Assembly (NCBI GenBank): GCA_029820045.1
Contig: JALGVE010000058.1
Location: 1 to 43,975, forward strand
Direction of reading: 5' to 3'
Length of the DNA stretch: 43,975 bases
DNA from: Candidatus Zipacnadia bacterium
GTDB taxonomy: Bacteria > Armatimonadota > Zipacnadia > Zipacnadales > UBA5352
Shown here: positions 33,363 to 42,406 of the stretch, one piece after another
Layout of the letters: each line of letters starts with the position of its first letter
Position numbering within the stretch: the first letter of the stretch is position 1
Notes under the pieces: model-generated
Seen by the model: the letters and a program-made list of their open reading frames with translations, nothing else
Told to the model about the DNA's origin: nothing
Databases searched by the model: none
Made by a program: the position numbers and the translations under genes

Positions 33363-34145
33363 ATGAGCGATGAGCGGGATCGCATCAGTCTGCCAATGCC
33401 GGAGCAGATAAATGTCTCCTATGAGCTGGCCGGCCTCGGCTCCAGGTTCGTGGCCGCCCTCATAGACACCTCCATCGTGGGGCTCATCATCCTAGCCCTG
33501 GCGATTGCCATCGGCTACCTGCGGGCGAGGCTAGGCTCCGAGAGCCCAGAGGGCTGGATCGCGGCGGCCGTCGTCATATTCTCCATGGTGCTGATATATG
33601 TCGTCTACTACGTCTACTTCGAGATGACCTCGCGCGGGCAGAGCCCGGGCAAGCGCGCGAGCGGGCTGCGCGTCATCTCCGTTGACGCAACCCCGATCAC
33701 GCTTGACCAGTCGGCGGTGCGCAACATCCTGCGCGTGGTTGATACCGTGCCCCCACTATCCATCGCCGGTGTGATCGCCATCTTCCTGACGCGACGCATG
33801 CAGCGGCTCGGCGACCTGGCGGCGGGGACGATGGTGGTGAAGGAACGGCTCCGCGAGATGCCGGAGGTCCTGGAGGAGCCGCTACCCGACCTGCCGCCGG
33901 AGGTCACGGACGGGGTGTTGCGCGCAGTGCGGGCAGGCATGCGGACCGTGAGCCGCGAGGAGGTCGGAACCATCAGGCGTTTCCTGGAGCGGCGCTTTGA
34001 GCTTGCGCCCGAGGCGCGGGCCGACCTTGCGAGCAAGCTCGCGGGCACTATCCGCCGCCGTTTCCCCGGCCTGCCGGCGGAGCAACTGAGCAACCCCGAA
34101 CTGTTCCTCGAAGTCGTCCTGCACGTCATCGAGACCACGGAGTAG
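33363..34145 (+). CDS. RDD-family membrane protein
   Basis: 260 residues. The RDD domain (~18-160) has the signature LGSRFVAALIDTSIVGLIILAL and SPGKRASGLRVISVDATPITLDQSAVRNILRVVD, with about three membrane helices. A cytoplasmic helical tail (~165-260) follows and resembles the C-terminal tail common in RDD proteins next to SpoIIM genes. Its start is only 32 bp from the divergent SpoIIM start. RDD proteins are proposed transport or envelope-associated factors; the specific role is unknown. Confidence 0.88.
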   Translation: MSDERDRISLPMPEQINVSYELAGLGSRFVAALIDTSIVGLIILALAIAIGYLRARLGSESPEGWIAAAVVIFSMVLIYVVYYVYFEMTSRGQSPGKRASGLRVISVDATPITLDQSAVRNILRVVDTVPPLSIAGVIAIFLTRRMQRLGDLAAGTMVVKERLREMPEVLEEPLPDLPPEVTDGVLRAVRAGMRTVSREEVGTIRRFLERRFELAPEARADLASKLAGTIRRRFPGLPAEQLSNPELFLEVVLHVIETTE

Positions 34146-34518
34146 CCGTGAGTCGTTCGTGCGCACAGGCGACCTTGCCCTTGCGAGATGACGACCAAGT
34201 CACAGGGCAGGGCCTTGCTTTCGAGAAATGCTAGCGGGGGCAGCGGAACGGCTGGCGCTCACCCCGCTCGCGGTCGCGAAGCGGAGGGCGCCGTGACGGA
34301 GGGCCGCCTGAATCCCGCGCTGCGGGCGGGGTGAGGCCGGCCCACGTCTGCCAACAGCGTAGGTCGAGCTTCCTACCCCGACTCCGGCGCCACCTTGGGG
34401 CAGATCAAGGCGCAGTGGTTGTGCGCCAGGAGCATCGGTTTTAGAGTAGGTCGGCTTGTGAGTAGTGTAGGGCGGGGCACGGCGGCTAGCAAAGCCGTGC
34501 CGTACGGAGGCCAGGACT
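34146..34518. repeat. 373-bp intergenic region with repeats and a solo MITE end
   Basis: It contains GTAGGTCGAGCTTCCTACCC (about 34360), a single terminal sequence CAGGAGCATCGGTTTT (34427-34442) with no matching right end within 218 bp, and the hairpin GGCACGGC...GCCGTGCC (about 34476-34501). No gene seen. Confidence 0.7.
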
Positions 34519-37119
34519 TCAGTCCTGCCGGACGTTGCCGTTCTGAGGCGTCTCTGCCTGGCGCGCTCGCCCCCTTGAGGTGTGAACGCGCAGGGCACGA
34601 CCATCAGTCGTGAAAGTCACCGCGCCGCGCAAATCGGTCCGAAGGAGCGGGATGTGCCGCTGCTGCAGGGCCTTGCCCACGCCGCCCTTCAGATAGTAAT
34701 GCGCCTCGCCCCCGCAGGAGGCGACGGCCCACGTGGGGCGCACCGCCTCCAGCAGCCTCCCGATCCCCTTCAGCGGCCGACCATGGTGCGGAAGCTGGAG
34801 CACCTGGGCGCGGAGGCCCCCGCCGGCGGCGGGGAAGTCGCGCACCAGCCGCCTCACCCCCTCGCCCTCCAGGTCGCCCGTGAACAGGAAGCTCACTTGG
34901 CCGTAGGTCAGGCGCACCGTCACCGAGTTGTTGTTCGCGTCGTCCTGGGTCCACCGGAGGAAGGGGCGGCGGGGGGCGAGCAGTCGCGCCGACACCTCCT
35001 TGCCCAGGCGCACGGTCGCGCCGGCGCGCGCCGGAGCCCTGCGCTCGGCCAGCGCCTCTCCAAGCTCCTCGGAGGGCTCAGCATCCGGGAACTCCGGAGG
35101 CAGGAGAACAGTACCGACCTCCGCCGCCGACTTGAGCAGCTCCGGCAGCGCGTTGTAATGATCCGCATCCCAGTGAGTTATGACCACGACATCGAGGCGC
35201 GTTATGCCCTGCTCCCTCAGATACGGCCTTACGATGCCGTCCGCAATCTGATGCCCGCTGCCCGGCAGACTACCGCGCCCGCCGCAGTCAATCATCATGG
35301 TCGCGCCGGAGGGCGCTCGGATCACGGCGCACTGCCCGGCGCCGACCGGCAGGAAGGTGACCTCAAGCTGGCTCCCGCCGGTTGCGGCCAAGCCGTGAGC
35401 AAGAGCGACCGCTGCGATCAGACAGAGAACGCCGATGGGCGCCCAGGCCGGGTGCGTCCGGCGCAAGCGCGCATCTATCCATCCCTGCGCGTAGCCCAGC
35501 AGACCCGATAGCAGCGCCACGGCCACGAAGCCGTACCAGAGGACGCACTCCAGAGCCGTGAGGTGGAAGTCGGGGATGTACGCCAGCGGCAGCGACCCGG
35601 CCAGCGAATTCACGCCCATCACCACCTCAAGCGCCAGCCGCGCCAGCCAGCACAGCGCCAGCAGCGCCACCTTCAGCCAGGCCAGCCAGGATACCGTCGC
35701 CAGGAGCACGATGGGCAGAGCCAGGAAGCCGAGCACCATGGTCACGCCTGACAGCGGCACGTTCACCAGGTTCGCGACGTTGCCCACCAGCGCAAAGTTG
35801 GAGAAGTAGTAGGCCAGCAGCGGTGTGACCATCACCCATGCGCCCGCCGTGCCCCATGCGACGCTGCCTAACACCCGCAACGAACGCGGCAGCGGCGGGG
35901 TGCCAGCGGGGCGTGGCGGCCTGTACGCGAGGAAGGCTGCCACGCCGATGGTGGCGGCGAAGGTCAACTGAAGGCTGGCAGAAAAGAGGGCGTTGGTGTC
36001 GAACAGACAGATGACGAGGACCGCAAAGGCAAGCGCCGTCGGGAAATCGTAGTCCCGGCTGGTCAGGCCGGCGACGATGAGCAGCACAAACATCGCCACG
36101 GCCCGCGCTACCGAAGCGCCCAGGCCCACAATGAGCACCAGCACGAGCACCGCGACGCCAGTGATGAGCATGTGCCACCAGCGGACCGTGTGAAGCCCGG
36201 CGCCGGTCAGCCACAGAAGGGCCGCCACCAGCATCGTCACCTGCGCACCGGACACCACCAGCAGGTGAACGGTGCCGGCGCGTCGGAACTCGTTCACCAC
36301 CCAGCCGGGCAGCGGCGTAGCCTCCAGCCCGTAGACCATCCCCATGAGCAGTTGCGTGTACAGCTTGGACTCCGACTCGCTCTCCCCCATGCCGTGCTGG
36401 ATGCCCTGCGCGACGGCCTCGCGCAGGTGTGCTCCGAGTCGCGCCAGCCTCAAGCTGCCGCCGGTCTCGCGGCCAGTCACGGTTACGCCTTTGCTCCGCA
36501 CCTCGGCGGTCACGCCCTGACGCCGCAACCACCGGCGGTAGTCGAAGGTTCCAGGCCTGCTGGAGGTCTTCGGCAGACCAACCGTCGCCTCAGCGAGTTG
36601 AATGACATCGCCGAGGTCAACCTGGGGCTCGCCCGGGGCCCGCGTCACAGCCAGCCCGCTGACCTCTCGAGCGGATGCTGCGTCCTTCGCCATGACCGCC
36701 TTCACGCGCAGGCGAAAGACCTGCCGCTCCCACCTGACCTCGGGAGCGCTCGCCACCGTTCCGGTGATGGTGCAGTTTTCCTCGCCGGCGAGGCGGGAGA
36801 TGTCGTCGGGTGGGAGCGCGATGTGTGCGGAGTGCAGGAACATGCCGAGGAAGAGAAAAGCCGCCGCTACCCCGGCGGAGGAGAGCGAGGGCGCCCGGCG
36901 CGTCGTCAAGAGCGCAATGCCGACGGCGGCGATGCAGACAAAGCCGGGCAGCGCATAGCCGAGCCGCCCCGCGTCGGCGATGAGTATGCCGAGCAGGAAG
37001 AGGAGTGTGCAGACCAGCAGGGGGCGGCGCCTGAGCGTCGTGCCAAGGGATCGCCAGGGTCGTTCGAGGGAGGGTTGCTCCTGGGCAGGCGGATGCTGTC
37101 GCGGGTGCGAAGAGCCCAT
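34519..37119 (-). CDS. comEC: ComEC/Rec2-family DNA uptake channel
   Basis: 866 residues. ComEC forms the inner-membrane channel for single-stranded DNA in natural transformation. The order is N-terminal helices, an OB-fold-like DUF4131 region (~100-230), the Competence domain with many membrane helices (HLLVVSGAQV at 285-294 to ~550), and a C-terminal metallo-beta-lactamase-like domain (~595-850) with THWDADH (648-654), FTGDLE and LPHHGR. Variations from the usual pattern: FLPVGAGQCAVI in place of FLDVGQGD, and SGAQV in place of SGLHV. The nuclease core THxxDH is kept. The stop codon lies inside a dispersed palindrome (34513-34526). It follows comEA by 255 bp in the same direction. Confidence 0.92.
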   Translation of the reverse strand: MGSSHPRQHPPAQEQPSLERPWRSLGTTLRRRPLLVCTLLFLLGILIADAGRLGYALPGFVCIAAVGIALLTTRRAPSLSSAGVAAAFLFLGMFLHSAHIALPPDDISRLAGEENCTITGTVASAPEVRWERQVFRLRVKAVMAKDAASAREVSGLAVTRAPGEPQVDLGDVIQLAEATVGLPKTSSRPGTFDYRRWLRRQGVTAEVRSKGVTVTGRETGGSLRLARLGAHLREAVAQGIQHGMGESESESKLYTQLLMGMVYGLEATPLPGWVVNEFRRAGTVHLLVVSGAQVTMLVAALLWLTGAGLHTVRWWHMLITGVAVLVLVLIVGLGASVARAVAMFVLLIVAGLTSRDYDFPTALAFAVLVICLFDTNALFSASLQLTFAATIGVAAFLAYRPPRPAGTPPLPRSLRVLGSVAWGTAGAWVMVTPLLAYYFSNFALVGNVANLVNVPLSGVTMVLGFLALPIVLLATVSWLAWLKVALLALCWLARLALEVVMGVNSLAGSLPLAYIPDFHLTALECVLWYGFVAVALLSGLLGYAQGWIDARLRRTHPAWAPIGVLCLIAAVALAHGLAATGGSQLEVTFLPVGAGQCAVIRAPSGATMMIDCGGRGSLPGSGHQIADGIVRPYLREQGITRLDVVVITHWDADHYNALPELLKSAAEVGTVLLPPEFPDAEPSEELGEALAERRAPARAGATVRLGKEVSARLLAPRRPFLRWTQDDANNNSVTVRLTYGQVSFLFTGDLEGEGVRRLVRDFPAAGGGLRAQVLQLPHHGRPLKGIGRLLEAVRPTWAVASCGGEAHYYLKGGVGKALQQRHIPLLRTDLRGAVTFTTDGRALRVHTSRGRARQAETPQNGNVRQD

Positions 37120-37374
37120 GCGGGGTCAGGGCCTCCCGGTCCGAGGGCCGGCCGTCTTGGTTCTGCTCAACAATGGCGGAGGCGCGGGATCGCATCCCGC
37201 GCGCCGCCGGGACGCAACTTCATCTGGGCGGACAGGAACTGTGGGACCGCCTTCCCCAGCGGAGCGCTTGCGCTCCGCACCGAGCGCAAGCCTTCGGCTG
37301 GGAAGTACTGCAGGCTTTGCGATGGCCCCGTTCTCGCGCTGGCGACCATCCGAACTCGTACGCTCCAGGGCCCA
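37120..37374. repeat. Intergenic region between comEA and comEC
   Basis: 255 bp with the palindromes GCGCGGGATCGCATCCCGCGC (about 37183-37203) and GCGGAGCGCTTGCGCTCCG-like sequence (about 37259-37277). No gene seen. Confidence 0.6.
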
Positions 37375-38085
37375 TCAGTTCAGGGTCGCAGCCGTCCGTA
37401 TCTTCGCGATGGTCTTCGCGCCGATGCCTGGGACCTTGCCTAGTTCCTCGAAGCTGCGGAACTTGCCGTGCTCGTGCCGGTAGTAGAGAATGCGTTGCGC
37501 CAACTCCGGCCCGACACCAGGAATCTCCTCCAACTCCGCCAGGCCAGCGCTGTTGAGCGAGATGCGCTGCGCCCCGGTAGCTCGGATCGGAGCGCTGGCT
37601 ACTGGCGGCGCCGGCTGCGGGGCAGGCCTCACGACGGGCACGACGGGCAGTTGCGTCCTGCTGGGCTCCGTCCGCGAGGGGGGCTCGGCGCTTGGCTGCT
37701 TGGGCGTCTTGTTCCCGCTTGCCACCGAGGACCTCGTCTCGACCGGGGCCTTCGCCTCCACGCACACCTGCTCGCCGTCATCCAGGAACGCCGCCCGATT
37801 AACCGACGACACCCGCGCGCGGGAGGTAAAGCCACCGGCCGCCCTCACTGCATCCTCCACCCGGGCCCCCACCGGCAGGCGATAGAGGCCCGGATGCACC
37901 ACCTCGCCGACAACGTCAACCTGGAGTTCCGCGGGACCGGGCTCCGCCGGCTCGTAACTGACCGTCGCTTGGGCCGACGCAGTTCTCGTCGCGCGACTGA
38001 CGACGGTCAGCCCGACCGCCAGCACCAGGACCGCCGTGGCTACGGCGAGCACGACCTTCTGCACCGGCGTCAGGCTGGTAAGCAC
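37375..38085 (-). CDS. comEA: ComEA-like DNA-binding competence protein
   Basis: 236 residues from GTG 38085, with AGGAGG 9 nt upstream. One N-terminal membrane helix (KVVLAVATAVLVLAVGLTVV) is followed by an SLBB-type domain (~50-110, LQVDVVGEVVHPGLYRLPVGARVEDAVRAAGGF), a Pro/Ser-rich linker and two helix-hairpin-helix motifs (~170-236, ISLNSAGLAELEEIPGVGP; LGKVPGIGAKTIAKI). ComEA binds double-stranded DNA at the surface and passes it to ComEC, whose gene follows. It starts 33 bp after the leuS stop, so it may share that transcript. Confidence 0.93.
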   Translation of the reverse strand: MLTSLTPVQKVVLAVATAVLVLAVGLTVVSRATRTASAQATVSYEPAEPGPAELQVDVVGEVVHPGLYRLPVGARVEDAVRAAGGFTSRARVSSVNRAAFLDDGEQVCVEAKAPVETRSSVASGNKTPKQPSAEPPSRTEPSRTQLPVVPVVRPAPQPAPPVASAPIRATGAQRISLNSAGLAELEEIPGVGPELAQRILYYRHEHGKFRSFEELGKVPGIGAKTIAKIRTAATLN

Positions 38086-38118
38086 GCCCTCTGCCTCCTG
38101 CGGCGCTGTCCGCGCAAA

Positions 38119-40605
38119 TCACCCGGTTACGAAGTTGATGAGGCGGCCGGCCACCTTGACGGTGTTAGTTATCTCGCGTCCCTCGACGAACTTCTGCACC
38201 CGCTCGGACTCGAGGGCCATGTCGGCGGCGGCGTCCATGTCCGTGCCGGCGGCGACCTCTACCTTGTCCCGCACCTTCCCGTCCACCTGCACCACGATGG
38301 TGATCTGCTCCTCAGCCGCCAGGCTCGGGTCCGCCTGAGGCCAGGGCTGCTCAAAGATCGAGGGTTCCAGCCCCAGCCGCTCCCACAACTCATCGCAGAT
38401 ATGCGGGACGATGGGCGAGAGCAGCGCCAGCAGGTTCTGCACTGCCTCGCTGAAGGTAGCGCGATCTCCCGCGTCCTCGGCATGGCTGCTTTCGACGAAG
38501 GACCCCACGTCGTTGGCCAGCTCCATGGTGGCGGCGACCGCGGTGTTAAAGTGCATACGCTCGAAGTCATCGGTCACTTTCAGGATGGTCTGATGCGTCT
38601 TTCGGCGCAGCGCGCGCTGGCTCTCACTGCCCTCGGGCGGAAGCTGCTCCCGCCAGTCCGTCATGAAGTGATCCAGGTTCTCGGTGACCATGCGCCAGAC
38701 GCGCCACAAGAAGCGGTAGCAGCCGACCACGCTCTCGTCGCTCCACTCGCTATCCTGCTCCGGGGGGCCGACGAAGAGGCTGAAGAGCCGCCCGGTGTCC
38801 GCGCCGTAGCGCTCGTTAATCTCGTCGGGAGTGACCACGTTGCCGCGCGACTTGCTCATCTTCGCGCCGTCTTTGTAGACCATGCCCTGCGTGAAGAGCC
38901 GGCTGAAGGGCTCGCGGAAGCTCACGTAGCCGAGGTCGTTGAGCACCTTGGAGATGAAGCGCGAGTAGAGCAGATGACCGGTGGCGTGCTCGATGCCCCC
39001 GACGTATTGATCCACCGGCATCCAGTACTCGACGTCCTCGCGGTTGAACGGGGCCGCGTCTTCATTCGGGCTGGGATAGCGCAGGTAGTACCACGCCGAG
39101 TAGACGAAGGTGTCCATGGTGTCGGCCTCGCGTCTGGCCGGCCCGCCGCACCTCGGGCACTCGGTGTTCATGAAGCCTTCGTGCCGCGCCAGCGGCGAGT
39201 CGCCGCTCGCGGTGAACTCCGCATCAGGCGGCAGCAACACCGGCAGGTCCTCCTCGGGCACCGGCACGATGCCGCATTTGTCGCAGTAGACGATGGGAAT
39301 CGGCGCGCCCCAGTAGCGTTGGCGCGAGATGCACCAGTCACGCACGCGCCAGTTGACGTCCCGGTGGCCGATGCCCTGCTCCTCCAGGTAGTCGGCGATG
39401 CTCTCGGCGGCCTCGCGGTTGGGCACACCCGAGAACTGCTCGGAGTTGGCCTGCACGCCGTCGCCGACGTAGGCCTCCTCCAGCGTGGCGCCGTCGAGCC
39501 TTTCACCCTCGGGTTGAATGACCACGCGCACCGGCAACTCGTACTTGCGGGCGAACTCCAGGTCGCGCTGATCGTGGGCGGGCACGGCCATGATCGCGCC
39601 TGTGCCGTAGCCCATGAGCACGTAGTTGGCGACCCAGATGGGGATGCGCTCCCCGGTCATGGGGTGGAGGGCGTAAGCGCCGGTGAAGATGCCACGCTTT
39701 TCGATATCCTCGGCGCCCCGCTCGAACTCGCCCTCCGCCATGGCTTCTCGCGCGAAGGCGCTGACCGGCTCCTCGTAGGGCGTCCCCGCGGTGAGCGTTG
39801 TGACCAGCTCATGCTCGGGAGCCAGCACCATGAAGGTCACGCCGTAGATGGTGTCAATGCGCGTGGTGAACACGGTCATGGTCTCGTCGCGCCCGTCAAT
39901 ATCCAGCGTGAAGGTCACGCCCTCGGACTTGCCGAGCCAGTGCTCCTGCATGCGCACGACGCGCTCCGGCCAGTGCTCAAGCAGCGCCAGGTCCTCCAGC
40001 AGCGGTTGTGCGTACTTGGTGATGGCGAAGAACCACTGCTCCAGCCACTTCTTCTCGACGACCGCGTCGCAGCGCTCGCATCTGCCCTGCACCACCTGCT
40101 CGTTGGCGAGCACGGTGGCGCATTTCGGGCACCAGTTGACCAGGCCCGGCCCGCGGTATGCCAGGCCGTTCTCGTAGAGCTTGAGGAAGAGCCACTGCGT
40201 CCAGCCGTAGTAGGCCGGGTCGGAGGTGTCAATCTCCCGCGACCAGTCGTAACTGATACCCAGCGCGTCGAACTGCTGCTTCATGTTGGCCACGCACTGC
40301 CGCGTCCACTCATCCGGGCGGATGTTGCGGGCCAGCGCCGCGTTCTCGGTGGGCAGCCCCAGCGAGTCCCAGCCCATCGGGTGCAGCACGTTGTAGCCGC
40401 TCATAGTCTTATAGCGCGCGTAGGCGTCGCCGATGATGTAATTCCGCACGTGGCCCATGTGCAGCTCGCCGGAGGGATAGGGGTACATGTCCAGGTAGTA
40501 GAACTTCTGCTTGTTGTCCCGGCGCTCGGTGCGGAAGAGTTCGCGCTCGCGCCAGCGCTCCTGCCACTTGCGCTCGATGGCCTTGTGGTCGTAACTATCA
40601 GGCAC
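38119..40605 (-). CDS. leuS: Leucyl-tRNA synthetase
   Basis: 828 residues, starting at GTG 40605 with AGGAGG 8 nt upstream. A further in-frame N-terminal extension lies in repeat DNA and is rejected. Class I signature HMGH is at 49-52 (YPSGELHMGHVRNY) and KMSKS is at 582-586. The CP1 editing domain is present (TVFTTRIDTIYGVTFM and MAVPAHDQRD), as are zinc-ribbon-like Cys pairs (WCPKCATVL, CERCDAVV; and YCDKCGIV, CPRCGG). The length is normal for a bacterial enzyme. No T-box leader was recognised upstream. Confidence 0.98.
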   Translation of the reverse strand: MPDSYDHKAIERKWQERWRERELFRTERRDNKQKFYYLDMYPYPSGELHMGHVRNYIIGDAYARYKTMSGYNVLHPMGWDSLGLPTENAALARNIRPDEWTRQCVANMKQQFDALGISYDWSREIDTSDPAYYGWTQWLFLKLYENGLAYRGPGLVNWCPKCATVLANEQVVQGRCERCDAVVEKKWLEQWFFAITKYAQPLLEDLALLEHWPERVVRMQEHWLGKSEGVTFTLDIDGRDETMTVFTTRIDTIYGVTFMVLAPEHELVTTLTAGTPYEEPVSAFAREAMAEGEFERGAEDIEKRGIFTGAYALHPMTGERIPIWVANYVLMGYGTGAIMAVPAHDQRDLEFARKYELPVRVVIQPEGERLDGATLEEAYVGDGVQANSEQFSGVPNREAAESIADYLEEQGIGHRDVNWRVRDWCISRQRYWGAPIPIVYCDKCGIVPVPEEDLPVLLPPDAEFTASGDSPLARHEGFMNTECPRCGGPARREADTMDTFVYSAWYYLRYPSPNEDAAPFNREDVEYWMPVDQYVGGIEHATGHLLYSRFISKVLNDLGYVSFREPFSRLFTQGMVYKDGAKMSKSRGNVVTPDEINERYGADTGRLFSLFVGPPEQDSEWSDESVVGCYRFLWRVWRMVTENLDHFMTDWREQLPPEGSESQRALRRKTHQTILKVTDDFERMHFNTAVAATMELANDVGSFVESSHAEDAGDRATFSEAVQNLLALLSPIVPHICDELWERLGLEPSIFEQPWPQADPSLAAEEQITIVVQVDGKVRDKVEVAAGTDMDAAADMALESERVQKFVEGREITNTVKVAGRLINFVTG

Positions 40606-40930
40606 TGTTGTTTCCTCCTGCAATGACTTGGCTGAAGCATCGGGCCGGCTTTCCCGCCCAGGCGGGACTGCGCGGCCCCGGTCCTCAGACGGCCCCTCCA
40701 ACGGCCCTCCCGCCGTCGTTCACTCGTCCTACAGGTCCGAACTCCCCCTCCGACTCCATCCGCCCCCTCAACGGCCCTTGCGGCTGTCAGGTGGAGGGGC
40801 CGTGCGAGTGCTCCCGCTTCGGCGGGAGCCTGAGCCCGGCCCACGTCGTTCGTCGTTCCCCCTTTGCCCTTCGTGTCCCCCGAAGCTGCGACGGGGCGAA
40901 GGCGGACGCCCTTTCCCCTTTGCCTCCCGT
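40606..40930. repeat. Intergenic repeats upstream of leuS
   Basis: 325 bp holding one inverted copy (40793-40842) of the GGGCCGGGCTC...GCACGGCCCCTCC family, with the inner hairpin GCTCCCGC-TTCG-GCGGGAGC, and other GGCCCCTCC-like fragments near 40693. No gene seen. Confidence 0.7.
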
Positions 40931-41947
40931 CTACCGCGCCAGGTTCGTGACCGCCCACATTGCCAACACCAGGACAACAAAGAACACCGTCGCGATGATG
41001 ACATTCCGCCGCTCCTGGGCCGTCAGCTTGAACTCCCCGCGGTTGGCGATCAGGAAGCCCACGGCCATGAACGGTAACGCAGGGGCAGCGGGTATGAACG
41101 GTATCAGGACGACGCCGGCAAGACCCACCGCCACCAGGACGAGGATGGCGGTAAAGGTGGCGCGCAGCCTCAGACCAAAGCGCACGGCAGCGGCGAAGAA
41201 CAGGGACAGGAAGACCAGGTCCCCAGGGCCCATCGTTGCCAAGTGCACCAGCCCGGCCGCCCCTTGCGGCCCGGCTGCCGAGCCCACCTGCGGAAGCTTG
41301 ACGGAGAGCTTGGTCACCACTTCCGGCGCCTTGTCGAGCATCAGGGCCGTGGGGCCGAAGAAAACCGTAAACACGTCCGCCAGCGCCAGCACCACGCATA
41401 CCGGCGGCAGCAGGTTGCGCTCCCTGATGATGCGCGAGAGCAACCTGCCGCACAGCACACATGCCACCAGGAAGCAGATGTCCGCCAGTGGGACGAGCAG
41501 CGCCCGCCCCAGGTCGCTGCCCTCGCTGACGCCCGCAATCACGTACCACAGCATGAGGCAGAGCAGCGTCCCCAGGGCTTCGACCAGCGGCGACATCCTC
41601 ACCAGCGCCATGTCCGCTGTCGCGATCATTACGGCCAGAATGAAGATGACCGTTATCCCGACGCTGCCGACCGCGGCAGGAACGCCTCGGATGAAGGGGG
41701 CCCCGGCAAGAAGTGCGTACATCAGCAGCAGAGCCGCCGCGACCCACCAGCCACCACTGTGCGAAGGCCTTACCGACCCCCTCTCGCCTGTCACGTCGCC
41801 GGCGCGAGGCGCCGCGGAGGGTGGAGCAGGGCCGGCGCCTTCCGGCGCCCGCCCTGTCACGTCGGTCCCATCCTTCGCGGTGCGAGCTTTGTCGCGGCTC
41901 TGGTCGCCTTGTATCCCTGGACTCCCTTCCTCCGCCTGCGGCGTCAC
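40931..41947 (-). CDS. Presenilin-like GxGD intramembrane aspartyl protease
   Basis: 338 residues from GTG 41947, overlapping the previous stop (GTGA). Residues 1-65 are Pro/Ala/Gly-rich and probably disordered; about nine membrane helices follow. Features of presenilin / signal-peptide-peptidase proteases (family A22) occur in order. Asp191 lies in a membrane helix (VVLALADVFTVFFGP). The loop segment MLDKAPEVVTKLSVKLP resembles the HM..LA..V...KLP stretch of archaeal presenilin homologues. GPGD at 240-243 (Asp243) starts the next helix. PALP at 289-292 begins a C-terminal helix. The 52-residue gap between aspartates and the 46-residue gap from Asp243 to PALP resemble those of archaeal homologues and presenilin 1. 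Predicted to cleave membrane-embedded peptides; substrate unknown. Confidence 0.72.
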   Translation of the reverse strand: MTPQAEEGSPGIQGDQSRDKARTAKDGTDVTGRAPEGAGPAPPSAAPRAGDVTGERGSVRPSHSGGWWVAAALLLMYALLAGAPFIRGVPAAVGSVGITVIFILAVMIATADMALVRMSPLVEALGTLLCLMLWYVIAGVSEGSDLGRALLVPLADICFLVACVLCGRLLSRIIRERNLLPPVCVVLALADVFTVFFGPTALMLDKAPEVVTKLSVKLPQVGSAAGPQGAAGLVHLATMGPGDLVFLSLFFAAAVRFGLRLRATFTAILVLVAVGLAGVVLIPFIPAAPALPFMAVGFLIANRGEFKLTAQERRNVIIATVFFVVLVLAMWAVTNLAR

Positions 41948-42282
41948 TGCTCCTGCTCCGGTTCTACGAACTCTCCGCCCTCGATCTCGTATTCCACCGG
42001 CGACCGGTTCGCATCGAAGCGGATCGTAAAGCGCACCAGATTCTGGCAGTTGGCGCCTACGACTTCCTTGCGGAGCACGTATCCTTTCGGCCGCGCGCCC
42101 TCGGGCGCGTCGTCCTCGTATTCGGCCTGCAGATCGAGATCCTTGTCAATCCTTACGGGTATGACCTCCCCGCACTTCCCGCACGTGACTTCCAGTGTGA
42201 GGGCGCTGCCCCCACGCCGCGGCGAGGGCACGTCCTGCCCATAGAACAGCCGATTCAGCGCTTTCGACAGCCCATCCAGCAC
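41944..42282 (-). CDS. Small zinc-ribbon-like protein coupled to the presenilin-like protease
   Basis: 112 residues from GTG 42282, with AGGAAGGG 7 nt upstream. It contains CGKCGEVIPVRIDKDLDL, then VLRKEVVGANCQNLVRFTIRFD and EYEIEGGEFVEPEQEQ, with three Cys (one CxxC pair plus one), so a metal site would need another ligand. I recognise it only as an uncharacterised small protein type. It overlaps the downstream protease gene by 4 bp, so the two are made together. A near-consensus promoter lies about 80 bp upstream. Confidence 0.7.
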   Translation of the reverse strand: MLDGLSKALNRLFYGQDVPSPRRGGSALTLEVTCGKCGEVIPVRIDKDLDLQAEYEDDAPEGARPKGYVLRKEVVGANCQNLVRFTIRFDANRSPVEYEIEGGEFVEPEQEQ

Positions 42283-42360
42283 GTCTGCACCCTTCCTGCC
42301 ACGGACCGGCTCCAAGCCGCCTGGTTGCCCGACGCTGCCCCACCCCCCAAGCTCGCGAGT

Positions 42361-42388
42361 ATTATAACAGCAGGATAGGCCGCGTCAA
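42361..42388 (-). promoter_or_regulatory. Strong promoter of the zinc-ribbon/presenilin-like operon
   Basis: On the minus strand TTGACG (42383-42388), a 16-bp spacer, then TATAAT (42361-42366), with TGT directly before the -10 (extended -10). The transcript would start near 42354, about 72 nt before GTG 42282. Confidence 0.8.
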
Positions 42389-42406
42389 GGAAGCGGGTCC
42401 CACTGC

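Noticed and set aside
37468-40626. A 1052-residue open frame on the + strand across comEA and leuS
   Set aside because: It is antisense to two well-supported genes and its composition (His/Arg/Gly/Val-rich) is typical of the complementary strand of high-GC genes.
40606-40930. T-box leader before leuS
   Set aside because: No T-box sequence (TGGnACC-like) or specifier-type stem was recognised; the region is made of dispersed repeats.
40931-41947. Type IV prepilin peptidase
   Set aside because: It shares GxGD but has a PALP motif and the inter-aspartate pattern of presenilins, and no pilin or pilus gene lies nearby.
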